Source: Kibdelosporangium persicum
GTDB lineage: Bacteria; Actinomycetota; Actinomycetes; Mycobacteriales; Pseudonocardiaceae
DNA length: 64,000 bases
Assembly: GCF_013280595.1 (NCBI RefSeq)
Contig: NZ_JAAATY010000001.1
Location: forward strand, 749,987-813,986
Reading direction: 5' to 3'
Shown: piece by piece, positions 9,055 through 19,593 of the stretch
Layout of the letters: each line of letters starts with the position of its first letter
Numbering within the stretch: position 1 is the first letter of the stretch
The notes under the pieces: generated by a model
What the model saw: only the letters and a program-made list of their open reading frames with translations
Told to the model about the DNA's origin: nothing
Databases searched by the model: none
Position numbers and translations under genes: made by a program

Positions 9055-10077
9055 TCAGTCGCTCATGGCACGCAACGCCTCTGTTCGCAACACGCCGAGT
9101 CGTTGCCGGTCACGGGAAACGAAGACCGCGTTGGACAGCACGACGACGAACCTGCCCGTGGCAGGCGAGACGTACAGGCTGGTCCCGGTGAAGCCGTGGT
9201 GGTAGGCCACACCGGTCTCCGGCACGACGATCCACCCAAGGCCGCGTCGTGTCAGGCCGTCCGTCGCGTGCACGGTGAAGCTGTCCCGTACGTACGCGCC
9301 GAGCGGCGTCTGCGCACTGGACGTTTCCATGACACCACGGGCGAATCGGGCAAGGTCGTGCGCGGTGGAGAACACCCCGGCATGCCCGGCCACGCCGCCC
9401 ATCAGCGCGGCGCTTTCGTCGTGCACCACGCCCCACGCCGGTCTGGCGCCGACCAGCCTGCGTTCGGTCGGCGCGACGTCGGCGCCCGGGGCGAGCGGCC
9501 CGTACGTGGTGCGGTCCATGCCCCAGGGCAGCCAGAACCATTCCCGGGCAAGCACGTCCAACCCACGGCCGAGGACGCGTTCGAGGGCGAGGCCCAGCAG
9601 GATGAAGCCGCGGTTGATGTAACGGAGCCGCTCGCCGGGCTGGGCCTCCAGGTCCTCGCCGAGGATGAGTTCGGCGAGGTCGACGCCGCGGCCGAGGTAC
9701 TGGTCGAACCTCGTCGTCGAGCGCAACCCGGTGGTGTGGCTGAGGATCTGGCGGGCGGTGACGGCCGATCCCGGGCCGGTCAACGGACCCAGGTAACTGC
9801 TCACCGGCTTGTCGAGGTTCAGGTCACCGTCTTCGACCGCTCGCCCGGCCAGCACCCACGTGACCATGATCTTGGTCAACGAGGCCACGTCGTAGCGGGT
9901 GGAAACCGTCGGCGGCACCTCGGCGAAACCCGTCGCGACCATACCGGCCGACACCACGCGCATGTCCTCGGCGGTGCCTGACACCGCGATCGCGCCGGGA
10001 GCGGCCCCGTCGGCGACGAAGTGCGAGATGGCCCGGTCCAGGCGTTCCGCGCTCGTCGCCAGCCAGCCGCCGGTCAC
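9055..10077 (-). CDS. Serine hydrolase of the beta-lactamase class C / PBP-like fold
   Basis: About 340 residues. The catalytic SxxK motif is in DVASLTKIMVTW, the Tyr motif is probably RYINRGFILLGLAL, and the final HHGFTGTSLYVSP carries the HxG box. There is no signal peptide, so it is predicted to be cytoplasmic. Families like this include esterases and peptidases as well as beta-lactamases; the substrate is unknown. The GTG at 10077 was chosen because the open frame beyond it overlaps the divergent HAD gene and looks non-coding. Confidence 0.88.
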   Translation of the reverse strand: MTGGWLATSAERLDRAISHFVADGAAPGAIAVSGTAEDMRVVSAGMVATGFAEVPPTVSTRYDVASLTKIMVTWVLAGRAVEDGDLNLDKPVSSYLGPLTGPGSAVTARQILSHTTGLRSTTRFDQYLGRGVDLAELILGEDLEAQPGERLRYINRGFILLGLALERVLGRGLDVLAREWFWLPWGMDRTTYGPLAPGADVAPTERRLVGARPAWGVVHDESAALMGGVAGHAGVFSTAHDLARFARGVMETSSAQTPLGAYVRDSFTVHATDGLTRRGLGWIVVPETGVAYHHGFTGTSLYVSPATGRFVVVLSNAVFVSRDRQRLGVLRTEALRAMSD

Positions 10078-10155
10078 CTTCTGATGTCCACTTCGGACAC
10101 AACCAGCTCGATGGACACGCTCCGACTGTAGCGCGGATCGGGTAGCTTGGCCGGT

Positions 10156-10842
10156 ATGGGAGGGATTACCACGGTCCTGTTGGACGTCGGCGGCATCTTG
10201 CTGCTCCCGTCGGCCGACGTCATGCGGGCCGCGATAGGCCATTCGGGGATAGAGCCGACCGACGAGCAGTTACGCCGTGCGCACTACGCGGCGACCGCGG
10301 CGACGGACGCCAAAACCGGCACGGACGAGGACGTGTACCGGCGGGCATTCGCGGCCTCCTGCGGCGTTCCGGCCGAGTTCGAGGCGGCGGTGTGCGAACT
10401 GTTCACCCAGAGTTTCACCGGACACACCTGGCAACGTGTCGCGCCCGGCGCGAAGGCCGGGATCGAACGGCTGCTCGCCGAGGGATTCCGGGTCGGAATC
10501 GTGTCCAACTCGGTGGGCACAGTCGCGCGGATGCTTGCCACGGCGGGGGTCTGTCAGGTGGGCGCCGGGCCGTACGCCCCGGTGGAGGTGATCATCGACT
10601 CGGCGATCGTGGGTGCCCGCAAACCGGACCCCCGGATCTTCGGCTTCGCGCTGACCGAAATGGGCGTCGACGCCAGTGAGACGGCCTACCTCGGCGACAC
10701 CGCGCGAGCCGATGTGGACGGCGCACGGCTCGCCGGGCTGCGGCCGATCCATTTCGACCCGTACGGCGACTGCCCGGACCTGGCCGGCGACCACGAGCAC
10801 CTGGACCGGTTCGACCGGCTGGCCGACCTGCTCAGGAGCTGA
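10156..10842 (+). CDS. HAD-superfamily hydrolase
   Basis: A 228-residue haloacid-dehalogenase-like hydrolase. Motif I is LLDVGGILLLP, where the second Asp of the usual DxDGT is replaced by Gly-Gly. Motif II is VGIVSNSVG, the lysine region is VGARKPDPRIFGFAL, and motif III is YLGDTARADVDGARLAG. The missing second Asp suggests it is not a standard phosphatase, although DxGG variants are common. The ATG at 10156 lies 7 bases after TAGCTT, a -10-like box, which fits a leaderless message. The stop abuts the lyase gene on the other strand. Confidence 0.88.
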   Translation: MGGITTVLLDVGGILLLPSADVMRAAIGHSGIEPTDEQLRRAHYAATAATDAKTGTDEDVYRRAFAASCGVPAEFEAAVCELFTQSFTGHTWQRVAPGAKAGIERLLAEGFRVGIVSNSVGTVARMLATAGVCQVGAGPYAPVEVIIDSAIVGARKPDPRIFGFALTEMGVDASETAYLGDTARADVDGARLAGLRPIHFDPYGDCPDLAGDHEHLDRFDRLADLLRS

Positions 10843-12282
10843 TCACTCCCCGTCCGGCAGCTGGTTCAGGGCAGCCGCGGCCCGCTCGACGTCGGCGGTC
10901 AGTGACCGGTCCGCCATCCGCGGGTCGAGGATTCCGGCCATGTGCTCGTAGGCCTCACGAACCGGGACGTCGACCAGATCGGCCGCACGCATCCGCAACG
11001 CGCGCACCGCCGCCACCAGTTCGCAGCCGAGCACGATCCGGTAGGCGTCGGCGACCTGCCCGGCCTGGCGAGCGGCTTGCGTGGAGAACGACGCGTGGTC
11101 CTCCAGCCCACGGGAGACCACCGCACTGCCCAGCGTGACCGGCAGGGCCGCCTGCCGGAGCTGGGCGAGGGCGTCATGGGCGACGTACTCGAGGATCATC
11201 ACGCCGGAACTGCCCGGCGGGCCGTAGGCCAGGAACGCGGGCAGGCCGGTTTCGTCCGGCTCGACCAGATCTCCCAGCCGTGCCGCGGAAAGCTCGGCGA
11301 CGTGGTGGACCGTCGCCCGCGCGGTGTCGAGCGCGACCGCGACGTACGCCGTGTGGAAATGAGCGTTGTGGTAGACGTCGTTGTCCTGCACCGAGATCAT
11401 CGGGTTCTCGGTGGACGCGTTGATCTCGGTCGTCAGCACCTTTTCCAAGTACCGCACCGCTTCCAGCGCGGGACCCTGCACCTGCGGGAAGGCCCGCAAC
11501 CCGTAGGGGTCCTGGACCCGCCTGCCGGGTTTCGGGACCTCGGTCATGCCCAGCAGCCGCCGCATCTCGGCGGCGCACTCGACCTGTCCCGGATGCGGTT
11601 TGGCTTCGTGCACAGTGGACGCGTAGGGCTCAGGCGAGCCACCTAAAGCGATGTACGACAAGGCAGCCACGACATGGCTGGCACGCAACAACTGTCGCAG
11701 CTCGACAGTGACCATGACGGCCTCAGCCAGGGTCGCGGCGTTGCTGCTGAGGAAACCCAGCGCCTCGCCGACGCCGAACTCGACCGGAGCCAGTCCGCCT
11801 GTGGCCCAGGGCTTCTCGCCGACCAACGTGAGCGCGGTCTCGGCCAGCGCCGTCAGGTCACCGGTGCCGATCGCGCCGATCCGGTGGACGCCCGGCAGAC
11901 TGTTGCTGTTCAACGCGTCCACGACCGCGAGCAACAACCGCGGATGCACACCCGATCGGCCGGCCGCCAACTGGTTGAGCCGGATCAGCAGCATGGCCCG
12001 GACCAGTCCCGGCGGCATCAGCTCGCCGACTCCGCCCGCGTGGCTGCGTATCAGCCGGAGACTGTCGTCGGCTGTTCCCTCGGTGATCACCGATTTGTTG
12101 GCGCCGACCCCGGTTGTCCTGCCGTAGACGGCACGCCGGGCGACCGCTTCGCGTTGCAGCTTCCACGCCGCTTCGGCGTCGTCCAGCGACGCGGGGTCCA
12201 CACTGACCCGCGCGTCACCGGACGTGAACCGGACAACGTCGTCCAGCGACAAGGAAGCACCCGTGAGGACAATCTGAGCCAT
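10843..12282 (-). CDS. Aromatic amino acid / histidine ammonia-lyase family protein with altered MIO motif
   Basis: A 479-residue member of the HAL/PAL/TAL family, which eliminates ammonia from an amino acid. The catalytic Tyr loop YGRTTGVGANK and a STENPMISVQDNDVYHNAHFH segment are present. The Ala-Ser-Gly that normally cyclises to the MIO cofactor reads Gly-Thr-Gly here (IGAIGTGDLTALAE), confirmed in the DNA near 11850-11880. Assigning it to hutH is therefore unsafe. It starts 21 bases after gltD on the same strand, so released ammonia could feed the GOGAT cycle, but that link is only inferred from position. Confidence 0.8.
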   Translation of the reverse strand: MAQIVLTGASLSLDDVVRFTSGDARVSVDPASLDDAEAAWKLQREAVARRAVYGRTTGVGANKSVITEGTADDSLRLIRSHAGGVGELMPPGLVRAMLLIRLNQLAAGRSGVHPRLLLAVVDALNSNSLPGVHRIGAIGTGDLTALAETALTLVGEKPWATGGLAPVEFGVGEALGFLSSNAATLAEAVMVTVELRQLLRASHVVAALSYIALGGSPEPYASTVHEAKPHPGQVECAAEMRRLLGMTEVPKPGRRVQDPYGLRAFPQVQGPALEAVRYLEKVLTTEINASTENPMISVQDNDVYHNAHFHTAYVAVALDTARATVHHVAELSAARLGDLVEPDETGLPAFLAYGPPGSSGVMILEYVAHDALAQLRQAALPVTLGSAVVSRGLEDHASFSTQAARQAGQVADAYRIVLGCELVAAVRALRMRAADLVDVPVREAYEHMAGILDPRMADRSLTADVERAAAALNQLPDGE

Positions 12283-12303
12283 GCCCAGATTGTGCGCCTC
12301 ACG

Positions 12304-13815
12304 TCAAACGACGGCCAGCGGCAAGGCAGTCGGGTGCACAGGGGCGGGCAGGTCCGAGGCTCCGGTGAGGTACGCGTCGACGGCGTTGGCCACCGACCGG
12401 CCCTCGGCGATCGCCCAGACCACAAGGGACGCACCGCGGTGCGCGTCACCGCAGACGAACACCCCGGGCGCGGTGGTCTGCCAGTCCGGACCACACGACA
12501 ACGTGCCGCGCTTGGTCAGTCGCAGGCCGAGACCGTCGAGCAACGGCATGTGCTCGACACCTTCGAACCCGATCGCCAGCAGCACCAGGTCCGCCGGGAT
12601 GGTCTCCACCTCGTCCGACACCGGCGTCACCTGGCGCAGGCCGGTCTCCGGGTCCTTCTCGACCCGGACGGTGCGCAGTTCCACCGAGCGGACGTTGCCC
12701 TCGTCGTCGCCGACAAAACGCTCGACGGCGACGGCGAACCGGCGCTCGCCCGCCTCCTCGTGCGCCGGGTAGGTCCGGAGCACGACAGGCCACGTCGGCC
12801 ACGGCGAACGCTCGTCGTCACGCACGTCCGGCGGCTTCGGGTACTGGTCGAGCTGCGTCACGCTCAGCGCGCCCTGCCGGGTCGCTGTGCCGTAGCAGTC
12901 CGCCCCGGTGTCACCGCCACCGATCACGAGGACGTGCTTGCCTTCGGCGCTGATCGACGACGGCCCGTCGCCCTCGCACTGCCGGTTGGCCGGAACCAGG
13001 TGCTCCATGGCCAGGTGCACGCCCTTGAGCTCACGCCCGGGGATGTCCGGTGCGTCGCGGCCACGCAAGGCGCCGACGGCAAGGACCACGGCGTCGAACG
13101 AGGCGCGAAGCTCCTCAACGGACAGTCCGCTGCCGCCGACCTCGCAGCCGGTGACGAACTTCGTGCCCTCGGCACGCAGCTGCGCGAGCCGACGGTCGAG
13201 GACCTTCTTCTCCATCTTGAACTCGGGGATGCCGTAGCGCAGCAGGCCACCGAGCCGGTCGTCGCGCTCGAACACCGTGACCTCATGGCCCGCACGGGTC
13301 AGCTGTTGTGCCGCGGCCAGGCCCGCGGGACCGGAGCCGACCACCGCGACCTTCCTGCCGCTGGACACAGTGGACACCCGAGCGGCCACGGTGTTGTTGT
13401 CCCACGCGACTTCCGAGATCGTCTCCTCGATGCGCTTGATGGTGACCGCGCCGCCGGAGTCCGGCGAGATGGCCAGCACGCACGCGGTCTCGCACGGCGC
13501 CGGGCACAGCTTCCCCGTGAACTCCGGGAAGTTGTTGGTCGCGTGCAGCCGCTCGCTGGCCAGTTCCCAGTCACCGCGGCGAACCAGGTCGTTCCACTCC
13601 GGGATCAGGTTGCCCAGCGGGCAGCCCGCCGTGCCGGAGTGGCAGAACGGGATGCCGCAGTCCATGCAACGGGTGGCCTGCTTGCGCACCTGGGTGTCGC
13701 GTTCGGACGGTGTGAGGGCCTGGTAGACCTCACGCCAGTCGCCGAGCCGCTCGTCGATCGGGCGCTTCGGCGCGTCCTTGCGCGGGAAGGAAAGGAAACC
13801 GTTCGGGTCAGCCAC
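12304..13815 (-). CDS. gltD: Glutamate synthase (NADPH) small subunit
   Basis: A 503-residue protein. An N-terminal cysteine-rich domain binds 4Fe-4S clusters ([12 protein letters not shown] and [13 protein letters not shown]). The FAD motif [15 protein letters not shown] and the NADPH motif [15 protein letters not shown] follow. It passes electrons from NADPH to GltB for making two glutamates from glutamine and 2-oxoglutarate. The GTG start at 13815 overlaps the gltB stop by 8 bases, so translation is probably coupled. Confidence 0.96.
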   Translation of the reverse strand: MADPNGFLSFPRKDAPKRPIDERLGDWREVYQALTPSERDTQVRKQATRCMDCGIPFCHSGTAGCPLGNLIPEWNDLVRRGDWELASERLHATNNFPEFTGKLCPAPCETACVLAISPDSGGAVTIKRIEETISEVAWDNNTVAARVSTVSSGRKVAVVGSGPAGLAAAQQLTRAGHEVTVFERDDRLGGLLRYGIPEFKMEKKVLDRRLAQLRAEGTKFVTGCEVGGSGLSVEELRASFDAVVLAVGALRGRDAPDIPGRELKGVHLAMEHLVPANRQCEGDGPSSISAEGKHVLVIGGGDTGADCYGTATRQGALSVTQLDQYPKPPDVRDDERSPWPTWPVVLRTYPAHEEAGERRFAVAVERFVGDDEGNVRSVELRTVRVEKDPETGLRQVTPVSDEVETIPADLVLLAIGFEGVEHMPLLDGLGLRLTKRGTLSCGPDWQTTAPGVFVCGDAHRGASLVVWAIAEGRSVANAVDAYLTGASDLPAPVHPTALPLAVV

Positions 13816-16800
13816 GGGACGCCTCCATCACTGCCTCGTCGACGTCACGCCCTTCGGCGCGGGCCAGTCGCATTGCCTCCAGGACTCGTTGGTAGTCACG
13901 CGGCATCACCTTGGTGAACGACACCGAACGCCGTGTCCAGTCGCCCAGCAGCGACGCCGCCACGGCCGAACCGGTGAGTTTGTGGTGCCGTGCCACGGTT
14001 TCCCGAAGCCAGTCCAGGTCCTCCGCGGTGAGCCGCTGCAACTCGACCATCTCGGTGTTCACCAGGGCCGGTTGCAGGTCGAGCACGTACGCCACACCGC
14101 CGGACATGCCGGCGGCCAGGTTGCGGCCGGTCGGGCCGAGCACCACGGCACGGCCGCCGGTCATGTACTCGAACGCGTGATCGCCGACGCCTTCGGCGAC
14201 GATCACCGCGCCCGAGTTGCGCACACCGAACCGTTCACCGACCCGGCCGCGCAGGTAGATCTCGCCTGATGTGGCGCCGTAGCCGATCACGTTGCCCGCG
14301 ATCACCTGCGCCTCGGCGGCGAAGGGCGCGTCCGCGTGCGGACGGACGATGATCCGCCCGCCGGACAGGCCCTTGCCGACGTAGTCGTTCGCGTCGCCGA
14401 CGAGATCGAGGGTGATCCCGCGCGGCAGGAACGCACCGAGCGACTGACCGGCCGACCCGGTCAGCGTCACGTTGATCGTGTCCTCCGGCAGGCCGTCGCC
14501 GCCGTAGCGCCGGGTGACCTCCGAGCCGAGCAGCGTGCCGACCGTGCGGTTCACGTTCCGCACCGGCAGTTCCAGCTTCAGCGGGTGCGCGTCTTCCAAC
14601 GCCGCCTCGGAAAGCTGGATCAGCGTGCGGTCGAGCGCGTGCGCCAGGCCGTGGTCCTGTTCCCGGACCTTGCGCGGAGCGTTGTTGTACGTGTTCTCGA
14701 CCACCTCGAACACCGGCGTGAGGTCCAGGCCACCGGCCTTCCAGTGGTCGACGGCGTCGTCGACGTCCAGCAGCTCGGCGTGCCCGACGGCCTCGTCGAT
14801 GGTCCGGAAACCCAGTTCCGCCAACATCTCGCGGACCTCGTGCGCGATGAAGTGGAAGTAGTTCACCACGTGCTCGGCCTTGCCGGTGTACCGCCTGCGC
14901 AGCACCGGGTTCTGCGTGGCGATGCCCACCGGGCAGGTGTCCAGGTGGCACACCCGCATCATCACGCAGCCCTCGACGATGAGGGGCGCGGTGGCGAAGC
15001 CGAACTCCTCGGCACCGAGCAGCGCGGCGATCACCACGTCCCGCCCGGTCTTCATCGCGCCGTCCACCTGCACGGTGATCCGGTCGCGCAGGCCGTTGAG
15101 CATCAACGTCTGGTGGGTCTCGGCCAGGCCGATCTCCCACGGCGTTCCGGCGTGCTTCAACGAGTTCAGCGGCGAGGCACCGGTTCCGCCGTCGTGGCCG
15201 GAGATCAGCACCACGTCCGCGTGCGCCTTGGCGACACCGGCCGCGACCGTGCCGACGCCCAGCTCGCTGACCAGCTTCACGTGGATGCGGGCCCGCTCGT
15301 TGGCGTTCTTCAGGTCGTGGATCAGCTGCGCCAGGTCCTCGATGGAGTAGATGTCGTGGTGCGGCGGCGGGGAGATCAGCCCGACGCCCGCGGTGGAGTG
15401 CCGCGTGCGGGCGATCCACGGGTAGACCTTGTTCGGCGGCAGCTGGCCGCCCTCACCCGGCTTCGCGCCCTGCGCCATCTTGATCTGGATGTCGTCCGCG
15501 TTCACCAGGTACTCGCTGGTCACGCCGAACCGTCCACTCGCGACCTGTTTGATCGCCGACCGGCGCTCCGGGTCGTAGAGGCGCTGCGCGTCCTCGCCGC
15601 CCTCGCCGGTGTTGGACCGGCCGCCGATCCGGTTCATCGCGATCGCCAGCGTCTCGTGCGCCTCAACGGAGATCGAGCCGTACGACATCGCGCCGGTGTT
15701 GAACCGCTTGAGGATCGACTCGATCGGCTCGACCTCGTTCAACGGCACCGGCGGGCGTTCGCCCGTGCGGAGCTTGAACAGGCCGCGCAGCGCGCCGCCC
15801 TCCCGGTTGAGCCGCTCGACTTCGGCGACGTACTGGCGGTACACGTCCTCGCGGCCGGTCTTCGTCGCGTGCTGCAACAGGAACACAGTCTCGGGCGTGA
15901 ACAGGTGCAGCTCACCCTCGCGGCGGTAGGCGTACTCGCCGCCGCTCTCCAGCCGCCGGTGCACCCGGTCGGTCGGGTTCTCCGGGTGGGCACGGCGGTG
16001 CCGCTGCGCCGCCTCCTCGGCGAGCACGTCCAGCCCGACCCCGCCGAGCTTGGAGGACGTGCCGGTGAAATATTCGGCCAGGACGTCGTTGGCCAGGCCG
16101 AAAGCCTCGAAGACCTGGGCGGCGGTGTACGCGCCCACGGTCGAGATGCCCATCTTGGACATGATCTTCAGCACGCCCTTGACGAGCGCGTTGACGTAGT
16201 TGCGGACCGCCTTGCGCGGCTCGATGCCGGTGATCGCCCCGCCGCTGATCAAGTCCTCGATGGACTCGAACGCCAGGTACGGGTTCACCGCGGCGGCACC
16301 GTAACCCAGCAGCAGTGCGATGTGATGCACCTCGCGGGCGTCACCGCTCTCCACCACCAGCGCGACCCGCAGGCGCTCCTTGGTGCGCACCAGGTGGTGG
16401 TGCACCGCGGAGACCAGGAGCAGGGACGGGATCGGCGCCATCCGGTGATCGGAGTCACGGTCGGACAACACGAGCGTGCGGGCACCCGCGGCGATCGCCT
16501 CGGACGCCTCCCGGCGCACCCGCTCGATCGCGTCCGCCAGCGCCTTGCCGCCACCGTCCACCTCGTACAGTCCGGAAAGGACCGTGCAGGCGAACCCAGG
16601 CAGATCCCCATCGTCGTTGATGTGGATCAGCTTGGCCAGTTCGTCGTTGTCGATGACCGGGTACTGCAACTGGATGTGCCGGCAGGTGCGCGGGCCGGGA
16701 TCGAGCAGGTTCTGCTCCGGGCCCATGATCCGGGCCATCGAGGTGACCAGCTCTTCCCGGATCGCGTCCAGCGGCGGGTTGGTGACCTGGGCGAAGTTCT

Positions 16801-18361
16801 GCTTGAAGTAGTCGTAGAGCAGCCGTGGCCGCTTCGACATCGCGGCAGGCGGCGTGTCGGTGCCCATCGACCCGATCGGCTCGGCGCCCTTCACGGCCAT
16901 CGGGGTGAGCAGGATCTTCAGCTCTTCCTCGGTGTAGCCGAAGGTCAGCTGGCGGCGCAGCACCGACTCGTGCGTCTGCACCACGTGCTCACGGTTGGGC
17001 AGGTCCGACAGCTGCAGCAGACCGGCGTGCAGCCACTCGTCGTACGGCAACTGGTTGGCCAGCTCGGACTTGATCTCGTCGTCACCGACGATCCGGCCGG
17101 CCTCGGTGTCCACGAGGAACATCCGGCCCGGCTGCAAACGCCCCTTGGCCACGACCTGACTCGGCGGCACGTCAAGCACACCGGTCTCGCTGGCCAGCAC
17201 GACGCGGTCGTCGGCGGTCCGCCACCAGCGCGCGGGCCGCAGACCGTTGCGGTCGAGCACGGCGCCGACAAGCGAGCCGTCGGTGAACGTCACACAGGCG
17301 GGGCCGTCCCACGGCTCCATCACACTGGCGTGGAACTGGTAGAAGGCACGCCGGGCAGCGTCCATTGTGGCGTGGTTCTCCCACGCCTCGGGGATCATCA
17401 TCAGCACCGCGTGCGGCAGGCTGCGGCCACCCAGGTGCAGCAGTTCGAGGACCTCGTCGAACGACGCCGAGTCCGAGCCGTCCGGGTCGACGATCGGGTA
17501 CAACCGGCTCAGGTCACCCGGGATCAGGTCGCTCTCGAGCAGTGCCTCACGGGCCCGCATCCGGTTGCGGTTGCCGCGAACCGTGTTGATCTCACCGTTG
17601 TGCGCGACGAACCGGAACGGGTGCGCCAGCGGCCACGACGGGAACGTGTTGGTGGAGAACCGGCTGTGCACCAACGCGATCGCGCTTTCCAGCCGCTCGT
17701 CACGCAGGTCGGTGAAGAACTTCGGCAGCTGCTCGGTGGTGAGCATTCCCTTGTACACCAGGGTGCGTGCCGACAGTGACGGGAAGTACACGCCGTGCCC
17801 GGCGGTCCGGCTCTCGTGCTCCGCGCGCTTGCGCAGGCAGAACGCCAGCCGGTCCAGGTCGATGCCAGTGGGCACGCGCCCGCCGTCATCCTCTTGCCCG
17901 GCAACGAAGAGCATGGCGAAGTGCGGCATCACCGACCGCGCCGTCGGGCCCACCTCCGCCGCGTCCGGCGCGACCGGCACGTCGCGCCAGCCCAGCACCG
18001 TCAGGTGCTCCTCGGCCGCGATCCGGCCGATCAGCTCGACCGCCGCGGCCCGTCGCTCCGGGTCCGCGGGCAGGAAAGCGATGCCGGCGGCGTATTCACC
18101 CGCCTCGGGCAACTCGATGCCCGCTACCGCCCGCAGCAGCCGGTCGGGCAGCTGGACCAGGATGCCGGCGCCGTCGCCGCTGGTCGGTTCCGCCCCGGCC
18201 GCGCCGCGGTGCTCCAGGTTCGCCAGTGCTGTCAGCCCGTCCGACACGATGCCGTGCGATCGGCGGCCGAGAATGTCGGCGACCATCGCGACACCACAGG
18301 AATCCACCTCGGTGGTGGGGTCGTACAGGCCCTGGGGACCTGGGATGGCGGAGAAGATCAT
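13808..18361 (-). CDS. gltB: Glutamate synthase (NADPH) large subunit
   Basis: About 1517 residues, the usual length. The N-terminal glutamine amidotransferase domain would start at the Cys in [13 protein letters not shown] after removal of a propeptide of about 21 residues. The central and FMN-binding synthase domains follow, with the 3Fe-4S cysteines in [15 protein letters not shown]. The C-terminal beta-helix domain ([19 protein letters not shown]) is complete. The ATG at 18361 has a GGGAGG site 7 bases upstream, which settles the start although the frame stays open to 18601. The region 18362-18625 upstream is the shared divergent control region with the importer; I found no convincing operator in it. 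Confidence 0.97.
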   Translation of the reverse strand: MIFSAIPGPQGLYDPTTEVDSCGVAMVADILGRRSHGIVSDGLTALANLEHRGAAGAEPTSGDGAGILVQLPDRLLRAVAGIELPEAGEYAAGIAFLPADPERRAAAVELIGRIAAEEHLTVLGWRDVPVAPDAAEVGPTARSVMPHFAMLFVAGQEDDGGRVPTGIDLDRLAFCLRKRAEHESRTAGHGVYFPSLSARTLVYKGMLTTEQLPKFFTDLRDERLESAIALVHSRFSTNTFPSWPLAHPFRFVAHNGEINTVRGNRNRMRAREALLESDLIPGDLSRLYPIVDPDGSDSASFDEVLELLHLGGRSLPHAVLMMIPEAWENHATMDAARRAFYQFHASVMEPWDGPACVTFTDGSLVGAVLDRNGLRPARWWRTADDRVVLASETGVLDVPPSQVVAKGRLQPGRMFLVDTEAGRIVGDDEIKSELANQLPYDEWLHAGLLQLSDLPNREHVVQTHESVLRRQLTFGYTEEELKILLTPMAVKGAEPIGSMGTDTPPAAMSKRPRLLYDYFKQNFAQVTNPPLDAIREELVTSMARIMGPEQNLLDPGPRTCRHIQLQYPVIDNDELAKLIHINDDGDLPGFACTVLSGLYEVDGGGKALADAIERVRREASEAIAAGARTLVLSDRDSDHRMAPIPSLLLVSAVHHHLVRTKERLRVALVVESGDAREVHHIALLLGYGAAAVNPYLAFESIEDLISGGAITGIEPRKAVRNYVNALVKGVLKIMSKMGISTVGAYTAAQVFEAFGLANDVLAEYFTGTSSKLGGVGLDVLAEEAAQRHRRAHPENPTDRVHRRLESGGEYAYRREGELHLFTPETVFLLQHATKTGREDVYRQYVAEVERLNREGGALRGLFKLRTGERPPVPLNEVEPIESILKRFNTGAMSYGSISVEAHETLAIAMNRIGGRSNTGEGGEDAQRLYDPERRSAIKQVASGRFGVTSEYLVNADDIQIKMAQGAKPGEGGQLPPNKVYPWIARTRHSTAGVGLISPPPHHDIYSIEDLAQLIHDLKNANERARIHVKLVSELGVGTVAAGVAKAHADVVLISGHDGGTGASPLNSLKHAGTPWEIGLAETHQTLMLNGLRDRITVQVDGAMKTGRDVVIAALLGAEEFGFATAPLIVEGCVMMRVCHLDTCPVGIATQNPVLRRRYTGKAEHVVNYFHFIAHEVREMLAELGFRTIDEAVGHAELLDVDDAVDHWKAGGLDLTPVFEVVENTYNNAPRKVREQDHGLAHALDRTLIQLSEAALEDAHPLKLELPVRNVNRTVGTLLGSEVTRRYGGDGLPEDTINVTLTGSAGQSLGAFLPRGITLDLVGDANDYVGKGLSGGRIIVRPHADAPFAAEAQVIAGNVIGYGATSGEIYLRGRVGERFGVRNSGAVIVAEGVGDHAFEYMTGGRAVVLGPTGRNLAAGMSGGVAYVLDLQPALVNTEMVELQRLTAEDLDWLRETVARHHKLTGSAVAASLLGDWTRRSVSFTKVMPRDYQRVLEAMRLARAEGRDVDEAVMEASRG

Positions 18362-18625
18362 GAGCAGACCTCCCTCGTCGTCCTCGCGCTCAGGTGTTTC
18401 CTTCTTCTGGGCGCGGGACGCCGATGGCCCGCTTAGTTGACGTGACCTTAACAGCCGCGAAACGCAAAAAACACTCTTGCGGAGTGAAATCAGTCGGCTG
18501 AGGTAACGATTTGACTGATCGGAACGATACTGCGCCGGTAAGGCTGGACTTCGTTCGTCAGACTCAGCATAACTGACGTCCGGGTTACCGCGAAATGGCA
18601 CAAACTACCTGGTAGCGTGCCTGCA

Positions 18626-19561
18626 ATGAGCTTGGGACGCCGCGCGTCGACGCTGATGCTGTCGTTACTGACCGTGTTCACCTTGGTCTCCTGCGCCACC
18701 AGAGAGCAACCAGCCGGTTCGGCGCCACCGTCCCAGTCCGCCTTTCCGGTGACGCTGACCGCACCGGACGGTAAGCAAGTCGTAATCGAACGACAACCGG
18801 CCCGGATCGTGTCACTGAGCCCGACAGCCACCGAAGTGTTGTTCACCATCGGCGCGGGCAAGCAGGTGGTCGCCGTGGACGACCAGTCGAACCACCCGGC
18901 CGAGGCACCGCGGACCCAGTTGTCCGGTTTCAAACCGAACGTCGAGGCGATCACTCGGCAAAACCCGGACCTGGTCGTGGTCGCGGCCGACCTGAACGAC
19001 GTGGTCGGCGGCCTGACCGCGGTGAAGATCCCCGTGCTGCTGTTGCCGACAGCCAGGACGCTGGACGACGCGTATGCACAGTGGACACTGCTGGGCCAGG
19101 CGACCGGGCAGGTGCCCGCGGCCGACGACCTGGTCCGAAGGACCCGGGACGGGATCAAGCAGATCGTCGACGGAACGCCGAAAAAGCCGCTGAAGTACTA
19201 CCACGAACTGGGGCCGGACCTGTACACCGCGACCTCCGGCACGTTCGTCGGCCGGGTGTACGGGCTGTTCGGGCTGGTGAACGTGGCCGACCCGGCGGAC
19301 ACCCCGGCGACCGGCGGCTACCCGCAACTCGGGCAGCAGGCCCTGTTCCAGGCCAACCCCGACCTGATCTTCCTCGCGGACACCAAATGCTGCGCCCAGA
19401 CCGTCGAGACCGTCCGTGCCAGGCCACAGTGGTCGACCCTGACCGCGGTGCAGCGCAACAACATCGTGGCCCTGGACGACGACATCGCCTCGCGGTGGGG
19501 GCCGCGGATTCTCGACCTGGTCACGCAGGTGTCCGGCGCGGTGAAGCGAGCGGCAGGCTGA
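18626..19561 (+). CDS. ABC transporter substrate-binding lipoprotein, BtuF/FecB type
   Basis: A 311-residue lipoprotein with a signal peptide ending in LVSC, so lipid-anchored outside the membrane. The mature part starts with the class III binding-protein pattern RIVSLSPTATEVLFTIGAG and contains AVDDQSNHPAEAP and LSGFKPNVEAI, shared by cobalamin, haem and siderophore binders. It feeds the permease and ATPase genes downstream. No B12 riboswitch or clear iron box was seen upstream, so the ligand is open. The ATG follows TAGCGT by 7 bases, suggesting a leaderless start; a GTG at 18617 is also in frame. Confidence 0.9.
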   Translation: MSLGRRASTLMLSLLTVFTLVSCATREQPAGSAPPSQSAFPVTLTAPDGKQVVIERQPARIVSLSPTATEVLFTIGAGKQVVAVDDQSNHPAEAPRTQLSGFKPNVEAITRQNPDLVVVAADLNDVVGGLTAVKIPVLLLPTARTLDDAYAQWTLLGQATGQVPAADDLVRRTRDGIKQIVDGTPKKPLKYYHELGPDLYTATSGTFVGRVYGLFGLVNVADPADTPATGGYPQLGQQALFQANPDLIFLADTKCCAQTVETVRARPQWSTLTAVQRNNIVALDDDIASRWGPRILDLVTQVSGAVKRAAG

Positions 19562-19593
19562 ACCGACAGGGCCTGTCCGGCCGTGCACTGACG

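Noticed and set aside
10843-12282. Plain hutH assignment.
   Set aside because: The MIO triad is changed and no other hut genes are nearby, so the substrate is left open.
14336-17779. A plus-strand open frame of 1147 codons opposite gltB, and similar long frames at 2286-3839, 3894-6098 and 11674-13917.
   Set aside because: They lie fully opposite well-identified genes, have Arg/Asp/His-rich composition typical of GC-rich antisense frames and show no recognisable domain.
18362-18601. An upstream extension of gltB to 18601.
   Set aside because: The Gln amidotransferase start and the GGGAGG site fix the ATG at 18361, and the extension occupies the divergent promoter region.
18440-18625. IdeR/DtxR iron box or B12 riboswitch before the importer lipoprotein.
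   Set aside because: No 19-base iron-box palindrome and no B12-box core were found by eye.
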